From contig CM077833.1 of the NCBI GenBank assembly GCA_039720395.1, positions 5,905,036-5,969,035 on the forward strand: DNA of 64,000 nt, given 5' to 3'. The position numbers and the translations under genes were made by a program. The notes under the pieces were generated by a model. It was given only the letters and a program-made list of their open reading frames with translations, was not told the origin of the DNA and searched no databases. This document shows, in pieces, positions 1-12,600 of this stretch. This stretch comes from Liquidambar formosana. Its lineage: Eukaryota > Streptophyta > Magnoliopsida > Saxifragales > Altingiaceae. Numbering within the stretch: position 1 is the first letter of the stretch; every line of letters begins with the position of its first letter.

Positions 1-2689
1 TTTTTGGACTGAACTCATCAATTAAAGAATGATACATGTGTTAGCAGTTTGCTCGATGGCAAGAAACTCTTTGTTGAATCAAAATCTTTATTTGATAAAG
101 ATGGTAATGTTGTTAAAAATGATTTGTGGGAGAAAGATCCCATGCAGGAATGAATAAAACCTTTTTGAAAGCTAAACCTTTTCGCAAGGATTTGAGATAT
201 AAAGAATCACTTTCAATTTTAAAAGAATTTTTGAAAAAGTACTTGGAGCTTTTGAAGCATAAAGATGGTTAGGAGGAATTTAAATCCAATCTTGGTGCGC
301 TCTTGAATTAATTGAATAAAAACGTAATCAATTAAATCTCCTAAGGATTGAGATTTTACTACGTGACATAGGGACACGCAGGAGTTCCTGGATTTGAGGT
401 AAGGTGATTCATTGGAATCTGGCAAGTCAATTGATTAAATCCATTTGATGGTGATAAGCTATTATGCTATGGATGAGTTTTTAAGTATTTGATGCTATAA
501 ACTTTTATCCATAGCATGATAGTTTACCTCAAGACATTAGTTGAACCTTATTCATATAGGAATAGAATCGAAATATCAACTAGCATGAACTTTCAAGATA
601 AACATATCAAAATATCAAAAGATATATAAACAAAATCAACCCTAGCAAGGTTTGAAATTCATGAATGCAATGTTTATTGCTTTGAAAAGCACAAGTATAT
701 GTACAAAAAGTAAAAGGGCCAAGTGACCACAAAAGGAAAAAGTGCTCAAACATTGGGGCAAAGAGTCGCAACGACCACAACCCGGAAGGTAGCAAGAAGC
801 CATAGCCTCTAAATAAAGCGGTAAATAAAGCGATAAATGAATAAAAGCTGAAAGTGTACAAGCGATGGGGCAAAGAGTCGCAACGACCACAACCCGAAGG
901 GTAGCGAAAAGCCATAGCCTCTAAATAAAGAAAATGAAAAATGAGAACAAACATTTTGAATGAATTTGTCCAAGTCCTTGTATTTGTCCGTTTATCCAAG
1001 CATGGGGATATTCAATTAAGTTCGATAAACTCCACAGCAAAGGGGATTATTTTATGTTCAAGTTGATTATGTTTACCAGCAAGAAAACAAGAAAAGGTTA
1101 GTATAAACAATATGCATGCATGCATGAACCTAATCTTGCCAAATTTGATTTTGTTTAAACATCATCTCAACCTTTTGGTATGTTTAAATTTCTATTTCAC
1201 ACATCACGAATGCAAGCTCACATGCAATAAAAGAGAATAAAAATGGGTGCTAGCAACCTATTAGAATGGTTTGCATGCATTGGGTGGTTTAGGGTCTCCT
1301 TGCCTTTAACCCACCATATAGGACTTTGATCCCTTCACGACACGTGTTAGGAGGCCCATGTACGTACTAGGGCAAAGGCAAGAAGGGTGACAATCACATA
1401 TTGAGGCTGCAATGAATAATGAACTTAATGGGAAATTAAGGAAACTTAGGAATGAATTTTAAAAGGGAAGCTCACCTAGTGTAGGTGATTTCACCTTAGC
1501 TTTGACCAAGTTAGTCTTGAATGCTCCTTTCCTAGGCTTGAAAATCTCTCTTTGAGATGCTCCCTTGAAGGCTCTAAGTGTGCTTGGAGGGTGGTGGAGT
1601 GAATTAGAGAAGAAAGGCTAGGAAACAGTAAAGTTACCAGTCAGCATATGTGAAATTTTCAACCAGCAGACATGAAATTGACAGTCCTTTTGTAGTAAAA
1701 CAGCAACAAAGCCTTGTGCTTCCTTATGCTATCCCAATGCAATTTGGGTGGTTCAACCCTTGGGTTTTCCTTCAAGAATAGCCCCTAAATTTGTGGGAGA
1801 GGGTTTGTGAGAGGATGTGTGGTAGGCTTTTTATGGTGGATGGAATTGAATTGGATTGAGGTGGAAAGGATTGATGCTAAGTGAGATTGGGGTGATTGTA
1901 TATATGCAGATGGATGCTTTAAAGGAGGGTATTTAGGCAAAAAAATGGATGATAGATGTGAGGGATCTAAGGTGTGTGTTTGTGTGTATGAGATGGAATG
2001 GGTTAGGGATCCTTAATGAATAAAAATGTGGGCTATTTATAGGAAAACATGGACTTTTAGGGGTAAAATGGTCATTTGGGAGGGTATTATGGTCACATGG
2101 GACATAGAGGGCATTTAGGCTTTGTTTGGTGAAGGAATTACCTCATTTGATGAGGGCAAAATGGTCCAAAAGTGGCAAAAGGGCAAACTGCCATATCCAC
2201 GCTGGCATGGTAGGCGTGGCTACGCTGGCCAGGCCAGCGTGGGCTCATGTCCCATCTAAGCAGTTGGATTGCGGTTGCAAGGGGCTACGGGATGCTGCAA
2301 AGCCAAAAGCAAGATTTTCCCACACTGGTGGTTTGGCCAGCATAGGCACACTTATCCCACATTTATGATGATTTCTCATCATCACACATGAGAACTTGTG
2401 ATCCTAGATCAGTGTGCCCTTCTAGAAGATGTGGGGCCGCTGAGGTGGGCCTAGAGTGGTGGCCTGCCTATCGTGGGGTCGTACGATCGTGCGATCACAT
2501 TCAATTGACGATCGGATGGATTTCAACCATTGATCTTGAATGGGGATTGAAACTTCGGGTCCCTAAACTTGGTTTGGGACCAAAAAGGTGGAGTGTACGC
2601 CTTCTAGGGTGGGATTGAATGGCCCGGATGCAAGCATGATGCTTGCAAGGCTTCGCAATTAGGGTTTTGTTGATCATGAGCCGAATGAG
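1..2689. other. Non-coding leading region, retroelement-like
   Basis: I recognise no gene here. A short open segment of about 35 codons (around 51-152, plus) has no recognisable domain. Open frames on the minus strand at 607-999 run through a direct repeat and look like chance frames. A TATTTATAGG sequence near 2036 and a run of GC-richer sequence with direct and inverted word repeats at about 2190-2700 resemble LTR or untranslated retroelement sequence, but I could not find LTR ends, a primer binding site or a polypurine tract. Sequence resembling the 162-bp repeat begins to appear from about 2500. Confidence 0.35.
755..930. repeat. 64-bp direct repeat, two copies
   Basis: The 64-bp segments 755-818 and 867-930 are nearly identical and lie 112 bp apart. 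Both begin GGGGCAAAGAGTCGCAACGA and end in CTAAATAAAG. The spacer is an AAATAAAGCG-type simple sequence, so slippage or unequal exchange is likely. Confidence 0.85.
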
Positions 2690-4750
2690 GCCCGATCTTC
2701 AATTCAACGGTCCTGTATTGATCTTGAGGGATTGAATTGAAGATCCAACGGTCGATTTGACCATTAGATGAGAAATGGTGAGGAATTGAACCATCTAAAG
2801 TTGTATTAAGGGTTCGATTTTGGGTAATTTGGGGATCGGAGGGCTCGTGCCCTCTGATTCCCAATCAAATGATCATAGACCACTCTAGGGATATTGAATT
2901 GAAGACCCGACAATTGAATTGACCATCGGATTAAGGATTATTGGGAATCGAACCATCTAGTGCTGATTTAGGGGTTCAATTTGGGGTAAATTGGGGATCG
3001 GAGGGTTTTTGCCCCCTGATTCCCAATCAAATGGTCCTAGACTGCTCTAAGGATATTGAACTGAAGATCCAATAGTTGAATGGACCATCGGATCAAGGAT
3101 TGTTGGGAATCGAACCACCTAGTGCTGTGTTAGGGGTTCAATTTGGGGTAAATTGGGGATCGGAGGGTTTGTACCCTCTAATTCCCAATCAAATGATCCT
3201 AGACCACTTTAGGGATATTGAATTGAAGATCCGACTGGTTGAATTGATCATCGGATCAAGGATTGTTGGGAATTGAACTACCTAATGCTGATTTAGGGGT
3301 TCGATTTGGGGTAAATTGGGGATCGGAGGATTTGTGCCCTCTGATTCCCAATCAAATGGTCCACCACTCTAGGGATATTGAATTGAAAATTCAACGGTTG
3401 AATTGACCACCGGATCAGGGATTGTTGGAAATCGAACCACCTAGTGCTGATTTAGGGGTTCGATTTGGGGTAAATTGGGGATCGGAGGGTTTGTGCCCTC
3501 TGATTCCCAATCAAATGATCCTAGACCAATCTAGGGATATTGAATTGAAGATCCAACGGTAGAATTGACCATCGGATCAAGGATTGTTGGAAATCGAACC
3601 ACCTGGTGCTGTGTTAGGGGTTCGATTTGGGGTAAATTGGGGATTGGAAGGTTTGTGCCCTCTGATTCCCAATAAAATGATCATAGACCACTCTAGGGAT
3701 ATTGAATTGAAGATCCGATTGTGGAATTGACCATCGGATCAAGGATTATTGGGAATAGAACCGCCTAGTGCTGATTTAAGGGTTCGATTTGGGGTAAATT
3801 GGGGATCGGAGGGTTTATGCCCTCTGATTTCCAATCAAATGGTCCTAGACCGGTCTAGGGATATTGAATTGAAGATCTAACGGTTGAATTGACCATCGGA
3901 TCAAGGATTGTTAAAAATCGAACCACCTGGTGCTGTGTTAGGGGTTCGATTTGGGGTAAATTGGGGATTGGAGAGTTTGTGCCCTCTGATTCCCAATCAA
4001 ATGATCCTAGACCACTCTAAGGATATTGAATTGAAGATCCGATGGTGGAATTGACCATCGGATCAAGGATTATTGGAAATTGAACCACCTGGTGCTGTGT
4101 TATGGGTTCGATTTGGGGTAAATTGGGGATCGGAGGGTTTGTGCCCTCTGATTCCCAATCAAATGATCCTAGACTACTCTAGGGATATTGAATTGAAGAT
4201 CCGACGGTGGAATTGACCATCGAATCAAGGATTGTTGGGAATTAAACCACCTGGTGCTGATTTAGGGGTTCAATTTGGGGTAAATTGGGGATCAGAGGGT
4301 TTGTGCCCTCTGATTCCCAATCAAATAGTCCCAGACCGCTCTAGGGATATTGAATTGAAGATCCAACGGTTGAATTGACCATCGAATCAAGGATTGTTAG
4401 AAATCGAACCACCTGGTGCTGTGTTAGGGGTTCGATTTGGGGTAAATTGGGGATTGGAGGGTTTATGCCCTCTGATTCCTAATCAAATGATCCTAGACCA
4501 CTCTAGGGATATTGACCATCGGATAAAGGATTATTGGGAATCGAACCACCTAGTGCTAATTTAGGGGTTCGATTTGGGGTAAATTAGGGATTGGAGGGTT
4601 TGTGCCATCTGATTCCCAATCAAATGGTCCTAGACCGCTCTAGGGATATTGAATTGAAGATCCGACGGTTGAATTGACCATCGGATCAAGGATTATAGGA
4701 AATCGAACCACCTAGTGCTGTGTTAGGCATTCGATTTGGGGCAAATTGGG
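2690..4750. repeat. Tandem array of a 162-bp satellite-like unit (about 12.5 copies)
   Basis: The word ATATTGAA recurs at 2891, 3053, 3215, 3375, 3537, 3699, 3861, 4023, 4185, 4347, 4509 and 4646. The spacing is 162 bp except for one 160-bp step and one 137-bp step, where a 25-bp piece is missing. A more diverged unit precedes it at about 2690-2830. Each unit contains two inverted repeats. One is TTGGGGATCGGAGGG, a loop of about 6 nt, then CCCTCTGATTCCCAA. The other is GATCCGACGGT, a loop of about 7 nt, then ACCATCGGATC. Two variants tend to alternate (CTGATTTAGG and CTGTGTTAGG, linked to ATGATCC and ATGGTCC), which suggests a 324-bp dimer as a higher-order unit. Because 162 is divisible by 3, open frames across the array are not evidence for coding. 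Confidence 0.95.
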
Positions 4751-5040
4751 TTAGCAACAGGAGGATTAGTCAAACTTTATTGGGGCATAGCCTTCCCAAC
4801 CAAATGCTAGTAGTTCAGGTATGATATAACCCCATTTGCTTAATCAACACTATTTCTTGTTGGGTACAGCAACCCCACCCTTCATTCTTTATATTATATT
4901 AATCAACACTATTTTTTATTGGGTACAGCAACTCCAAATGCTAGTAGTTCAGGTATGCCACATCTGTTTTTGCTTAAAAAGTTGGTAAGTTATTATATTT
5001 TAATAAAACATTCATCAATTTTTCGTTACTAATGCTTTAA
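4751..5040. repeat. Non-coding spacer with short direct repeats
   Basis: Between the 162-bp array and the first transposase-like exon, a segment of about 32 bp beginning AATCAACACTATTT occurs at 4841-4872 and 4901-4932. AAATGCTAGTAGTTCAGGTA occurs near 4802 and 4935. No coding sequence is visible. Confidence 0.7.
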
Positions 5041-5043
5041 CTT

Positions 5044-8000
5044 ATGATAGGATGTGGCATTAAGAAAATTCGAGGTCCTACAGTGTGCTCCAAGATATGG
5101 AGCTTGCCTGCTACTCAACGCATTCATGTTAGTTTCAACAAACACGAGCAGCCTGATGGCCCTAATGTTTCCAATTGCACTAACTTCCTTGGCACAATTG
5201 CACGGAATGGGAGAATGGCACCCCTGACTTATATTGATTGGAAGGCATTGCCAAAACCATGTAAAGATGACATGTGGATAGCTATTCGGGTATAGGAATG
5301 AAATATCACAGCTCTACCTTTCTTTTACTATGCTTTTGACTGAGTTCTTTATTGTATCATTTACATTTCTTTAACAATGCTTCAATATTCCTCATCACTA
5401 ATCATTTTGCTAGTCAGAAAAGAAGTGCTTTCCATTATTTTTATTATAAAATCTTACATGTACTGCAGGAAAAGTTTGATGTCAACCATGGTAATAAAGA
5501 TTGGGTTTTCAAGTCCATCGGAAAAAAGTGGAAAGATTGGAAATTTGAGCTGAAGCATAATCGTTATAAGATTCACAACACTAATGAAGAGAGGCTAAAG
5601 GACCTTGATATAAGGGTTGTGCCAAAACAGTGGTCGATCCTTGTGTCGTATTGGAACTCTTTGGAAGGAAAGGTATGAGATTCAAATGATAACAAGATTT
5701 CCTTATTACTATTAAGCAAAAAATACAGCACTTATTAAATGTTCAATTAGCAACTATAATCATTTTCATTATAAAAAATGAAGACATAATATGTATGCCT
5801 ATGTGCTTATAGGAGCAATGTAAAACAGGCAAGGATAATCGTGCTCTACAGAGGCTTAACCATACTGCAGGCTCTAAGAGCTTTGCTCAAATATGTAGGG
5901 AGAAGGTAATGTTGTAATTCATTTATTGTTGTTTAATTACTATAGTCATTCGTATGTAATGTATCCATTTATTGTTATTTTAATGCAGGTAGACTGGCAA
6001 GAGGTCCGATGGGGAGGAGCCATCCAAAACTGACATATTCATAGCAACTCATACACAAGATGAGCAGCCCATGGATAAGGCATCGGCGGAGATTATAGTA
6101 AGTATTCTATCTTATTAAAGACATATATTGACTGCTTGGTTTCACAATTTGGGATGTATTGGTATAGGAAAACTTCATATTGTTATTGTAGCTTCTTTTG
6201 AATTTTGGATATCTAAACCAATGAGTGGTTGGATTATCTAGTTTGCTGAGTTTATATGGTTTAACTTGTAATTGTAGCTTCTCATTATAGGACTTGTTGT
6301 AAAACCAGTTATGTTAGTTAAATTTCTTGATATCTTTTTAAATAATTCTAGTAATGTTATGATAGAATAAAAATTACTAGTGTTCTGTTATTTGTGTTGG
6401 GGATTTAGAATTCTTACACGTATGCCATATTGAGCTTGATCTTTCTGTGCAGCTTGTACATCTTGTGTTGGGGATTTAGAATTCTTAATACTAGTATGTT
6501 GACATTTGTATATTTTATGAATGAAAAAAATTGTTTGAAATGTTATTAGTTTTTCTAAAAAATTTATATGAAAATTGTAGTCAAAACTCCATAAACGAGT
6601 AGATCGGTTGTCTCTTAGCTTACGCGACCCCATTGGCAAGAATGACACCTATAGCCAATTCATGGGAGAAGATAGACATGGGTATGTACGCACTATAGGA
6701 TTGGGTCCCCCCCTTCCCCCTCCTCTCTATTATTTTTGGCACTAAATCTAGTAGCTATAAGGCCTATGGGGCTTTGAGGTCAGCTGTGGAGAGGGAGCAA
6801 CGGATGCAAGAGCAAATGGAGAATATAGAGAAAAAATATCAAGAGAAAATGGATACCATGGAGCAAAAACATAAAGAACAAATGGATAACATGGAGAAAA
6901 AATATGAAGATATAGGAGGACAATATAAGGGGATACAAGCACAACTTGATATGATAATCTTGAACCTGTCGAGTAATATGGTAGGCGGACCAACTGTGCC
7001 TCTGGGTACCAAACAGGTATTTTTTTTTTTTTTTTTGTTTTGTTATACTTGATTTTATTACGAATTTATTTATCTTGATATCATATCTTGATTCATTGTA
7101 TTCTTTTTAATTAATTGTTTATCCTTGCTAGGTCCCCTATGCTTCAAGCACTCCTAGTATTTCGCAAAACCGGCGGGTACAATCCTCTTAATTTAAAAGT
7201 TAGCTACTTTTCCATTCAATCTTATTTCATAGAGCTTGTTTATGAGCCCCTATGAATATTGGATTGGATTAGATTGATCGGCAAAGGCCTCCAATGAAGA
7301 GGATTGATCTACAGCAGCCCTCAGCGAAGAGGCCCAAGATGCAAAACAAGAGTACACTTAAGGTATTTTTGTTGTCATTAGACACTGTCATGCACACCTT
7401 TAGTTTCTTTATTTTATTTTTATTGATGAATTAAGTAGGATTCACCTTTAGTGCATGTGGTTGAGTTGCTGAAGGTTACTATTGCCCAAGGAAAATATGT
7501 AACATGGTAAATACATTGCCTGCATTGATCTTTTAGAGAGATTGATAGATTAAGCTGGACATTTCATTAGGCTTATGGATTATGGGATTTAATAGACCAA
7601 TTGCTTGCTTTATTTCAAAAGGGGAAATGCTCATATACTACTCATCATCATTAGTATGGGGTTATTATGAGTGTATTTGCTAATAACTTAATTTTTATAG
7701 GAAATTATCAATTATGGGGTTATTATGAGTGTATATGCCTCTTGTTGACACAATATTTTGTTCATGGTTTTATCTTCTAACCTTGAACAACCACCTTTTG
7801 GAATAATTCTCTAGCTAACTGTGTTTCATTTTTACCTGTCATTTGTAGGGTGGAGGTAGAGTTCGCTTGATGAGCTTCTATGTGCCTGAAGTTTGTGTGG
7901 CACTAGGAACAGTGAGGAGTATGGATCCATCTACATTGGTTGAGGGGGGTAACACTGGGACCTCACTTTTGGGAAGTCTATCTTAAGATACCAGTGGTTG

Positions 8001-8100
8001 AGGATGAACCATTGATAAGACCTCATGGACGTCTCGAAACCATTAAAAATGCCATTGGGTGTACCATTGCTTAGTTGGCAAAACTTGCATTACATTTCTG
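5044..8100 (+). pseudogene. Plant Ptta/En/Spm transposase-related protein (TnpA-like), multi-exon, decayed
   Basis: Exons with plausible splice sites encode segments typical of the plant transposase family PF03004. Approximate exons are 5047-5289 (motifs RGPT-C-K-W and FLGTIARNG, ending DMWIAIR), 5469-5672 (starts EKFDV, contains SIGKKWKDWK and LVSYWNS), 5813-5905 (LNHTAGSKSFAQICREK), 5993-6097 (TGKRSDGEEPSKTDIF), 6581-about 6700 (GEDRHGYVRTIGLG), about 6760-7016 (a coiled coil rich in E, K, M and Q), then short exons near 7132, 7271, 7438 and 7848. The C-terminal part keeps the family end IRPHGRL-TI-NAIGCTIA, but a TAG replaces the tryptophan normally following TIA, and the exon at about 7848-8000 has further disruptions. 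No D-D-E transposase (TnpD-like) partner is visible. This protein class is thought to bind subterminal repeats. In-frame stops make a working product unlikely. Confidence 0.75.
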
Positions 8101-9000
8101 ATTTTTTTTTCATTTAGAGTTTCAATGAGTAAGTATATACTTCCTTTTTATTTTTCAAATTTTCATTCCCACAGTGGTGATCTCTAGGAAAAGTTTCTAA
8201 CTTTCTATGATATAGCAGCTTTCTAAGTTCTAATTTGTATTTATCTTGTGAACATTTGTCCTCGTCTGACTTCAATGTTAGGTAGAGATTATAGTTTGAA
8301 ATTTCCAACTGGTGTTGAAGTTGTGGACTGGCTGTGAAGGTATTATTTTTCTTTTCTTTTCTTTTCTGTACACTATGGGGGAAGGCAAGGAAATGATGGG
8401 TTGTTCAATTCATGTGATAGTAGGAGACATTTATTTATTTACTTTTAAATGTCTGAAATTGTTGATTAATCCCATTTTTCCTACAATTATACAATATGCA
8501 TAGCTTGGAAAGGATGTGAACAGGGGTTGGAAGTTTTGATTATTCATTTTTCTTTTTCCTGGTGTTTGGCAACAAGTAGCAAAAACCAATTATGGAGGTA
8601 TAATAAAATTGAAATGATTTTCTGATATGTTTGATACCAAACAATTAACTGATGTGGATCATCTATTTTTAGTGAGCCGGTGCATTATTGAAGTTATCTC
8701 TAATTAATACAGTTATATTTGTGCCTTGTTTTTGCTGTCTCTTCACTCTGTGGTGGTAGTATTTGTGCCTTGTTTTTGCTGTCTCTTCACTCTGTGGTGG
8801 TAGTATCAGGAGTTCTTCTACTGGGTTTAATCAGTTGGTGCATTATTTGGAAGAAGGCAGCTGGGACTTTAGGAGGTAAATATGTCATTCTCCCTAAAAA
8901 CCAATTTATTAAAAGTTCTTTTGAATATACATTGGGTGTACCATTGCTTGGCCAGCAAAATTTACATTACATTTTTTATTTTTTTCATTCAGAGTTTCAT
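8053..9000 (+). repeat. Duplicated transposase-gene tail (8053-8126 and 8930-9000)
   Basis: The segment around the TIA-coding end, beginning CATTGGGTGTACCATTGCTT and running through a T-rich stretch to AGAGTTTCA, occurs twice about 877 bp apart. The downstream copy keeps the sequence expected for the tryptophan (TGG) that is TAG in the upstream copy. The segment between them (8127-8929) has no recognisable coding content. Confidence 0.8.
8717..8804 (+). repeat. Perfect 44-bp tandem duplication
   Basis: ATTTGTGCCTTGTTTTTGCT and the following 24 bases occur twice in direct succession (8717-8760 and 8761-8804) without visible mismatch, so the duplication looks recent relative to the surrounding decay. 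Confidence 0.95.
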
Positions 9001-9032
9001 TAGGGTAATTTGTTATCAGATAAGAAGGTCAT

Positions 9033-9033
9033 G

Positions 9034-9066
<33 letters not shown>
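9033..9066. repeat. (ATT)n microsatellite
   Basis: About eleven ATT triplets in the 3' part of the CACTA remnant. They are followed by two imperfect copies of a TTTTGCAGGTTTCAG segment at 9066-9130. Confidence 0.95.
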
Positions 9067-9439
9067 TTGCAGGTTTCAGCAATAAGCAAAACCTACATCT
9101 TTTTGCAGGTTTCAGTAGCAAGCAAAATCTTCCAGTTGACCTTTACATTTTGGATTTGTTATCATTTTAACCTTTTTAGCCTTTTTTTTTTCTTTGTAGC
9201 TACATGATTTGTTTTTTTTTTACTTTCTCAGCCTGCTTGGAATGGTTTTTGGTTTTTATATTGTACTTTTTATGTTCTTGGGTTATGTTATGATAAGCTG
9301 GTTGAGTACTTGAGTATTCACAGTTTCAATTTTCAAAACTTATAGGTTATACTGAGAACCGAAGAGGCCATTTGTGTGTTTGGGTCGGGTTAAATAAATT
9401 GGGCCAAACCTTTGGCAAGTAGCATGGGATGACAGCATA

Positions 9440-9669
9440 GCCTATTGGACTAATTAGCTTTGCCAGCTGTTTTGCATAAAAGGTTCCCAGCTGGTTTTTT
9501 GGCCAGCAATAACCACTTTTGCCGATTGTAATTTTGTCTGCCAAGATAGCTTTTGCCGACAGTAGCTTAGCCGGCTGATGTTGTGTCAACTAGTGATGGA
9601 TTTGCTGGCTGAAATGAACGCATTTGCTAGCTGTTTTATCAGCCGGTAAAAGCCAAAATTTTTGTAGTG
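9440..9669 (+). other. CACTA 3' subterminal repeat region and terminal inverted repeat
   Basis: Short motifs such as TTTGCCAGCTG, TTTTGCCGA, TAGCCGGCTG and ATCAGCCGG recur in both orientations up to the terminal GCCAAAATTTTTGTAGTG. This is the arrangement to which TnpA-type proteins bind in characterised CACTA elements (family knowledge). The three bases after the terminus are ATA, the possible 3-bp target duplication. Confidence 0.7.
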
Positions 9670-12600
9670 ATACTTGGTGGACTTGGACCTCGAAGTTTGA
9701 GTAGCGCTTCATTAGTTGTGCCTAGGATGACAATGGGGTGGGTTGACAATATACCATCTCGACCCTAACTTTGAGACTCTACCTGTCCCCACCCCAAAAC
9801 CTGATAGGGCAAGGATATTAAGATCCATCCCCGACTCTGTTTTTGCTTGGGAAAACTGTACCCACCTCTCCCTGTCCCAGCAAACTTTTTTTAAAACAAT
9901 ATATAAAAAACACTCAATTTCTTGCCATTGCAATGTGAAGTACGTTAATAAAAAAAAGTGGAGAAGAAATGGTTTGTTCAAAAGGTTTAAGCCATTTTTT
10001 TTTTTCAATAGTGAAAAAAATCTATTGAAAAAAAAAAGAATTCAAATAACTAAAACAACTGGCCTTACACAACCATCAGATCAACTTCCCAAGGTAAAAA
10101 TCAGAAACATTTGCATTGCAATTGAAAGATACCCATGATCGGTCAAAAAGGAGAAGCACCATCTCCAACAATTTGTACCTGATGGAACCCCATCTTTAAT
10201 TATACATAAACCATTTGCCTTGGACAAAGAACCCACACCCTCAAAAGCTAACCAGAAAACTGCTCATAATCTACAACCCATGCGTGGCACACCGCCCTTT
10301 GGATTTTAATATTGGCATGAAATAGGTATTTGGTGTTTAATGTCCATCTGGATAGACATGAAGGTGCTGCACCATGGGGCGCCGCCAGCTGATATGTCGA
10401 AGCAACCTAAGTATATAGCGTTAATATCAAATTGGAGTAACAATGAAGCTAGTTTGGCAATATATAATTGCAAGCCGAGATGATATATATATATACTAAA
10501 CACGATGCAATGCATGGAAAGACGCAAGCAAGCATCTCTATTTGCATTTTTTTCTTTTTATCAAACGAATTTCAAATGCTTCAAATTGCAACTAGGCAGT
10601 GTCAAAACTATCTTATAGGGATTAGGGCCCGGAGAGGATCTCCAGTGATGATTACCAAGATAAGTAGTAGCTTTCTCTCCAATCAACCTATCCTTAAAGC
10701 CTATTATTCATGCGTGCGTGCATGTGACTGTTTTTGTTAGTGCACACTGCACACCATATATTGAGCTGCCTTACATAGCAAATTAACGCTTAGAGATCGA
10801 TGACTCCCAACATATTAACATAATGATTATGGTGGAACATTAAACTAAAATAAAACAATCACGTATCCAATTCATCACCACAATTTTATGTAATCACTCC
10901 CTTCCTCTTTTGTTTCAGCCACCTACCACACATTTTAAGGTTGTGTAACTAATGCATTACCATGTCATTTAATACTTCTAATTTCCAATTTTACCCTTCA
11001 ATAATTGATTATTACTTGTATAGTTATCAAAACCCGACTGGACGGCCAGCTGGACCAGTATGTATTTTCCTTTTTATAGGAAGAGTTGAAGAGAGAGGTG
11101 AATCGTGTTGGGCCGTCGTGGGTAAAGTCAAGGTTTGAGTGGTCCCTATGAAAACTGTACAAGGAGAAAAACCAAAAGAACAGTTCTGTGGCAAGCATTG
11201 AACTGCAAATCAAGGACCTCACCATATGTGCATGTAAATATTGTAAAGCCATTTCAAAAGTACAAACATAATATAGAACGAACCAAACATTTTATGGTGG
11301 GTCCTAACCTCCAATGTGTCTCACATGCGCTCCTGTTTCACCTACGGAAAAAGTCCTTGTCACTACATAATTACCCAAACCTAAGAGTGATCTTTATATT
11401 TAAATATTTAAATATTGGGTCATGGAAATGGGTTGAGTGTATGTGGCAATATTTTGTTGGAGAACAGTCCAATTATAAACTATTATTTGGTAATATATTT
11501 TATTTTTCAAATTAGTTACGAGTTGATTTATTTAAAAATCAGATACATTGTTGAGCGAATGAACACAACTTGATTCAGTTGTTAAAATTTCCGAACAGCC
11601 CCTGCATTGTTCTGAAGTCCTAGCAAGTCGAGCTGGGTTTTTGAACAATTGGGCTTTAAAATTGGGCTCAGATTACGGCCTGCTCCAGAGAAGACAAGGA
11701 CCAACTTCCATACTTTTTCCTCTTCAGAGAAAAAAAAACGGTGAATAAAATAAATGAAAGCTTAGTCCTAAAGAATGGGTAGAAAGTAGAAAGTAGATAA
11801 GCCAATGAGAGAATGAAATGAAAGCAACAAGCCCTAAAAGCAAGCAGTAGATGAACCCCACACTCATCAATTTTCTAACTTAGGCGCCGATTTCTTCGCG
11901 CGATCCAAGGGGGCCCAAAAGCGCGCCATTTGCGCCGTTACCTTTCTTCCTACATCTCAACAAAAATTTAGGCGTCATTGTTGGGGGTTTCAGTTGTGGT
12001 TTCTCCCCCCAAAACCGAGTCCCAAAATTGAGCCCCCATCCTTTTCCCTTGTACGAAGCATATTTTATGCAATGGTCGGGCATAAACCAAACACCTATAT
12101 AAAGTGAGTGATTAAACAAGGATCAATGGTGGTGGCACCACATTTAGAACCAACCCATGTGGATAATGATATGAATCAAATGCTAATCCCAAGGCGATGG
12201 AGCAAATCGTAATTAGCGGTAACGCTATAGTAGGTACATGTATAAATCCTAGTGTTCAAAAATCCTGGGGTACTTGACTGGCTAAGAGCCCGCCTCGAGT
12301 GGAGCAAAGGACCTACTAGGATGAGTTAAATCGCAAATCCACTGAGTCAATTTGTAAATGCAACTAATGCTAGAAAAATAATTTTTCTCAAAAAAAAAAA
12401 AAAAAAAAGAAAAACCTCTATTGTTGAATCTAAAAAATCATAGTTAAAAATTCAAATGGGCTTGGTCATTGGATTCAACTTAGCCAAAAATAAAACTCAA
12501 TACCTTAGTAAAAGATTATTATTGAGAATAATATAGATATTAAACTTAATCATATGTATAGAATAACGAATAAAACTACTAATACTATTACAAAGTTAGG

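Larger units (their letters stand above)
4751..9669 (+). mobile_element. CACTA (En/Spm) DNA transposon remnant, 3' end intact
   Basis: The 3' terminus is recognisable: the sequence ends TTTTTGTAGTG at 9669, the reverse complement of the CACTACAAAAA terminus typical of CACTA elements. Just inside it, 9440-9660 carries many copies of a TTTGCCRGCTG-like subterminal motif in both orientations. The body encodes a Ptta/En/Spm-type transposase-related protein (5044-8100). I found no matching 5' CACTA terminus in the window, so the start given is only the edge of the 162-bp array. The 5' end may be lost, or may lie upstream of position 1 with the array inside the element. Confidence 0.7.

Noticed and set aside
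607..999. Minus-strand frame of 130 codons with a repeated C-G-R-C-D-S-L-P segment
   Set aside because: It reads through the 64-bp direct repeat, so the repeated peptide is a by-product of DNA duplication. No known domain.
2126..3276. Several plus- and minus-strand open frames of 66-86 codons over the 162-bp repeats
   Set aside because: They follow from a period divisible by three and from low stop density in GC-richer repeats; no domain, no codon bias, no splice support.
11880..12119. GC-rich minus-strand frame of 79 codons in an A+T-rich intergenic region
   Set aside because: No domain or homologue recognised; the compositional change is short and could be a fragment of a dispersed repeat.
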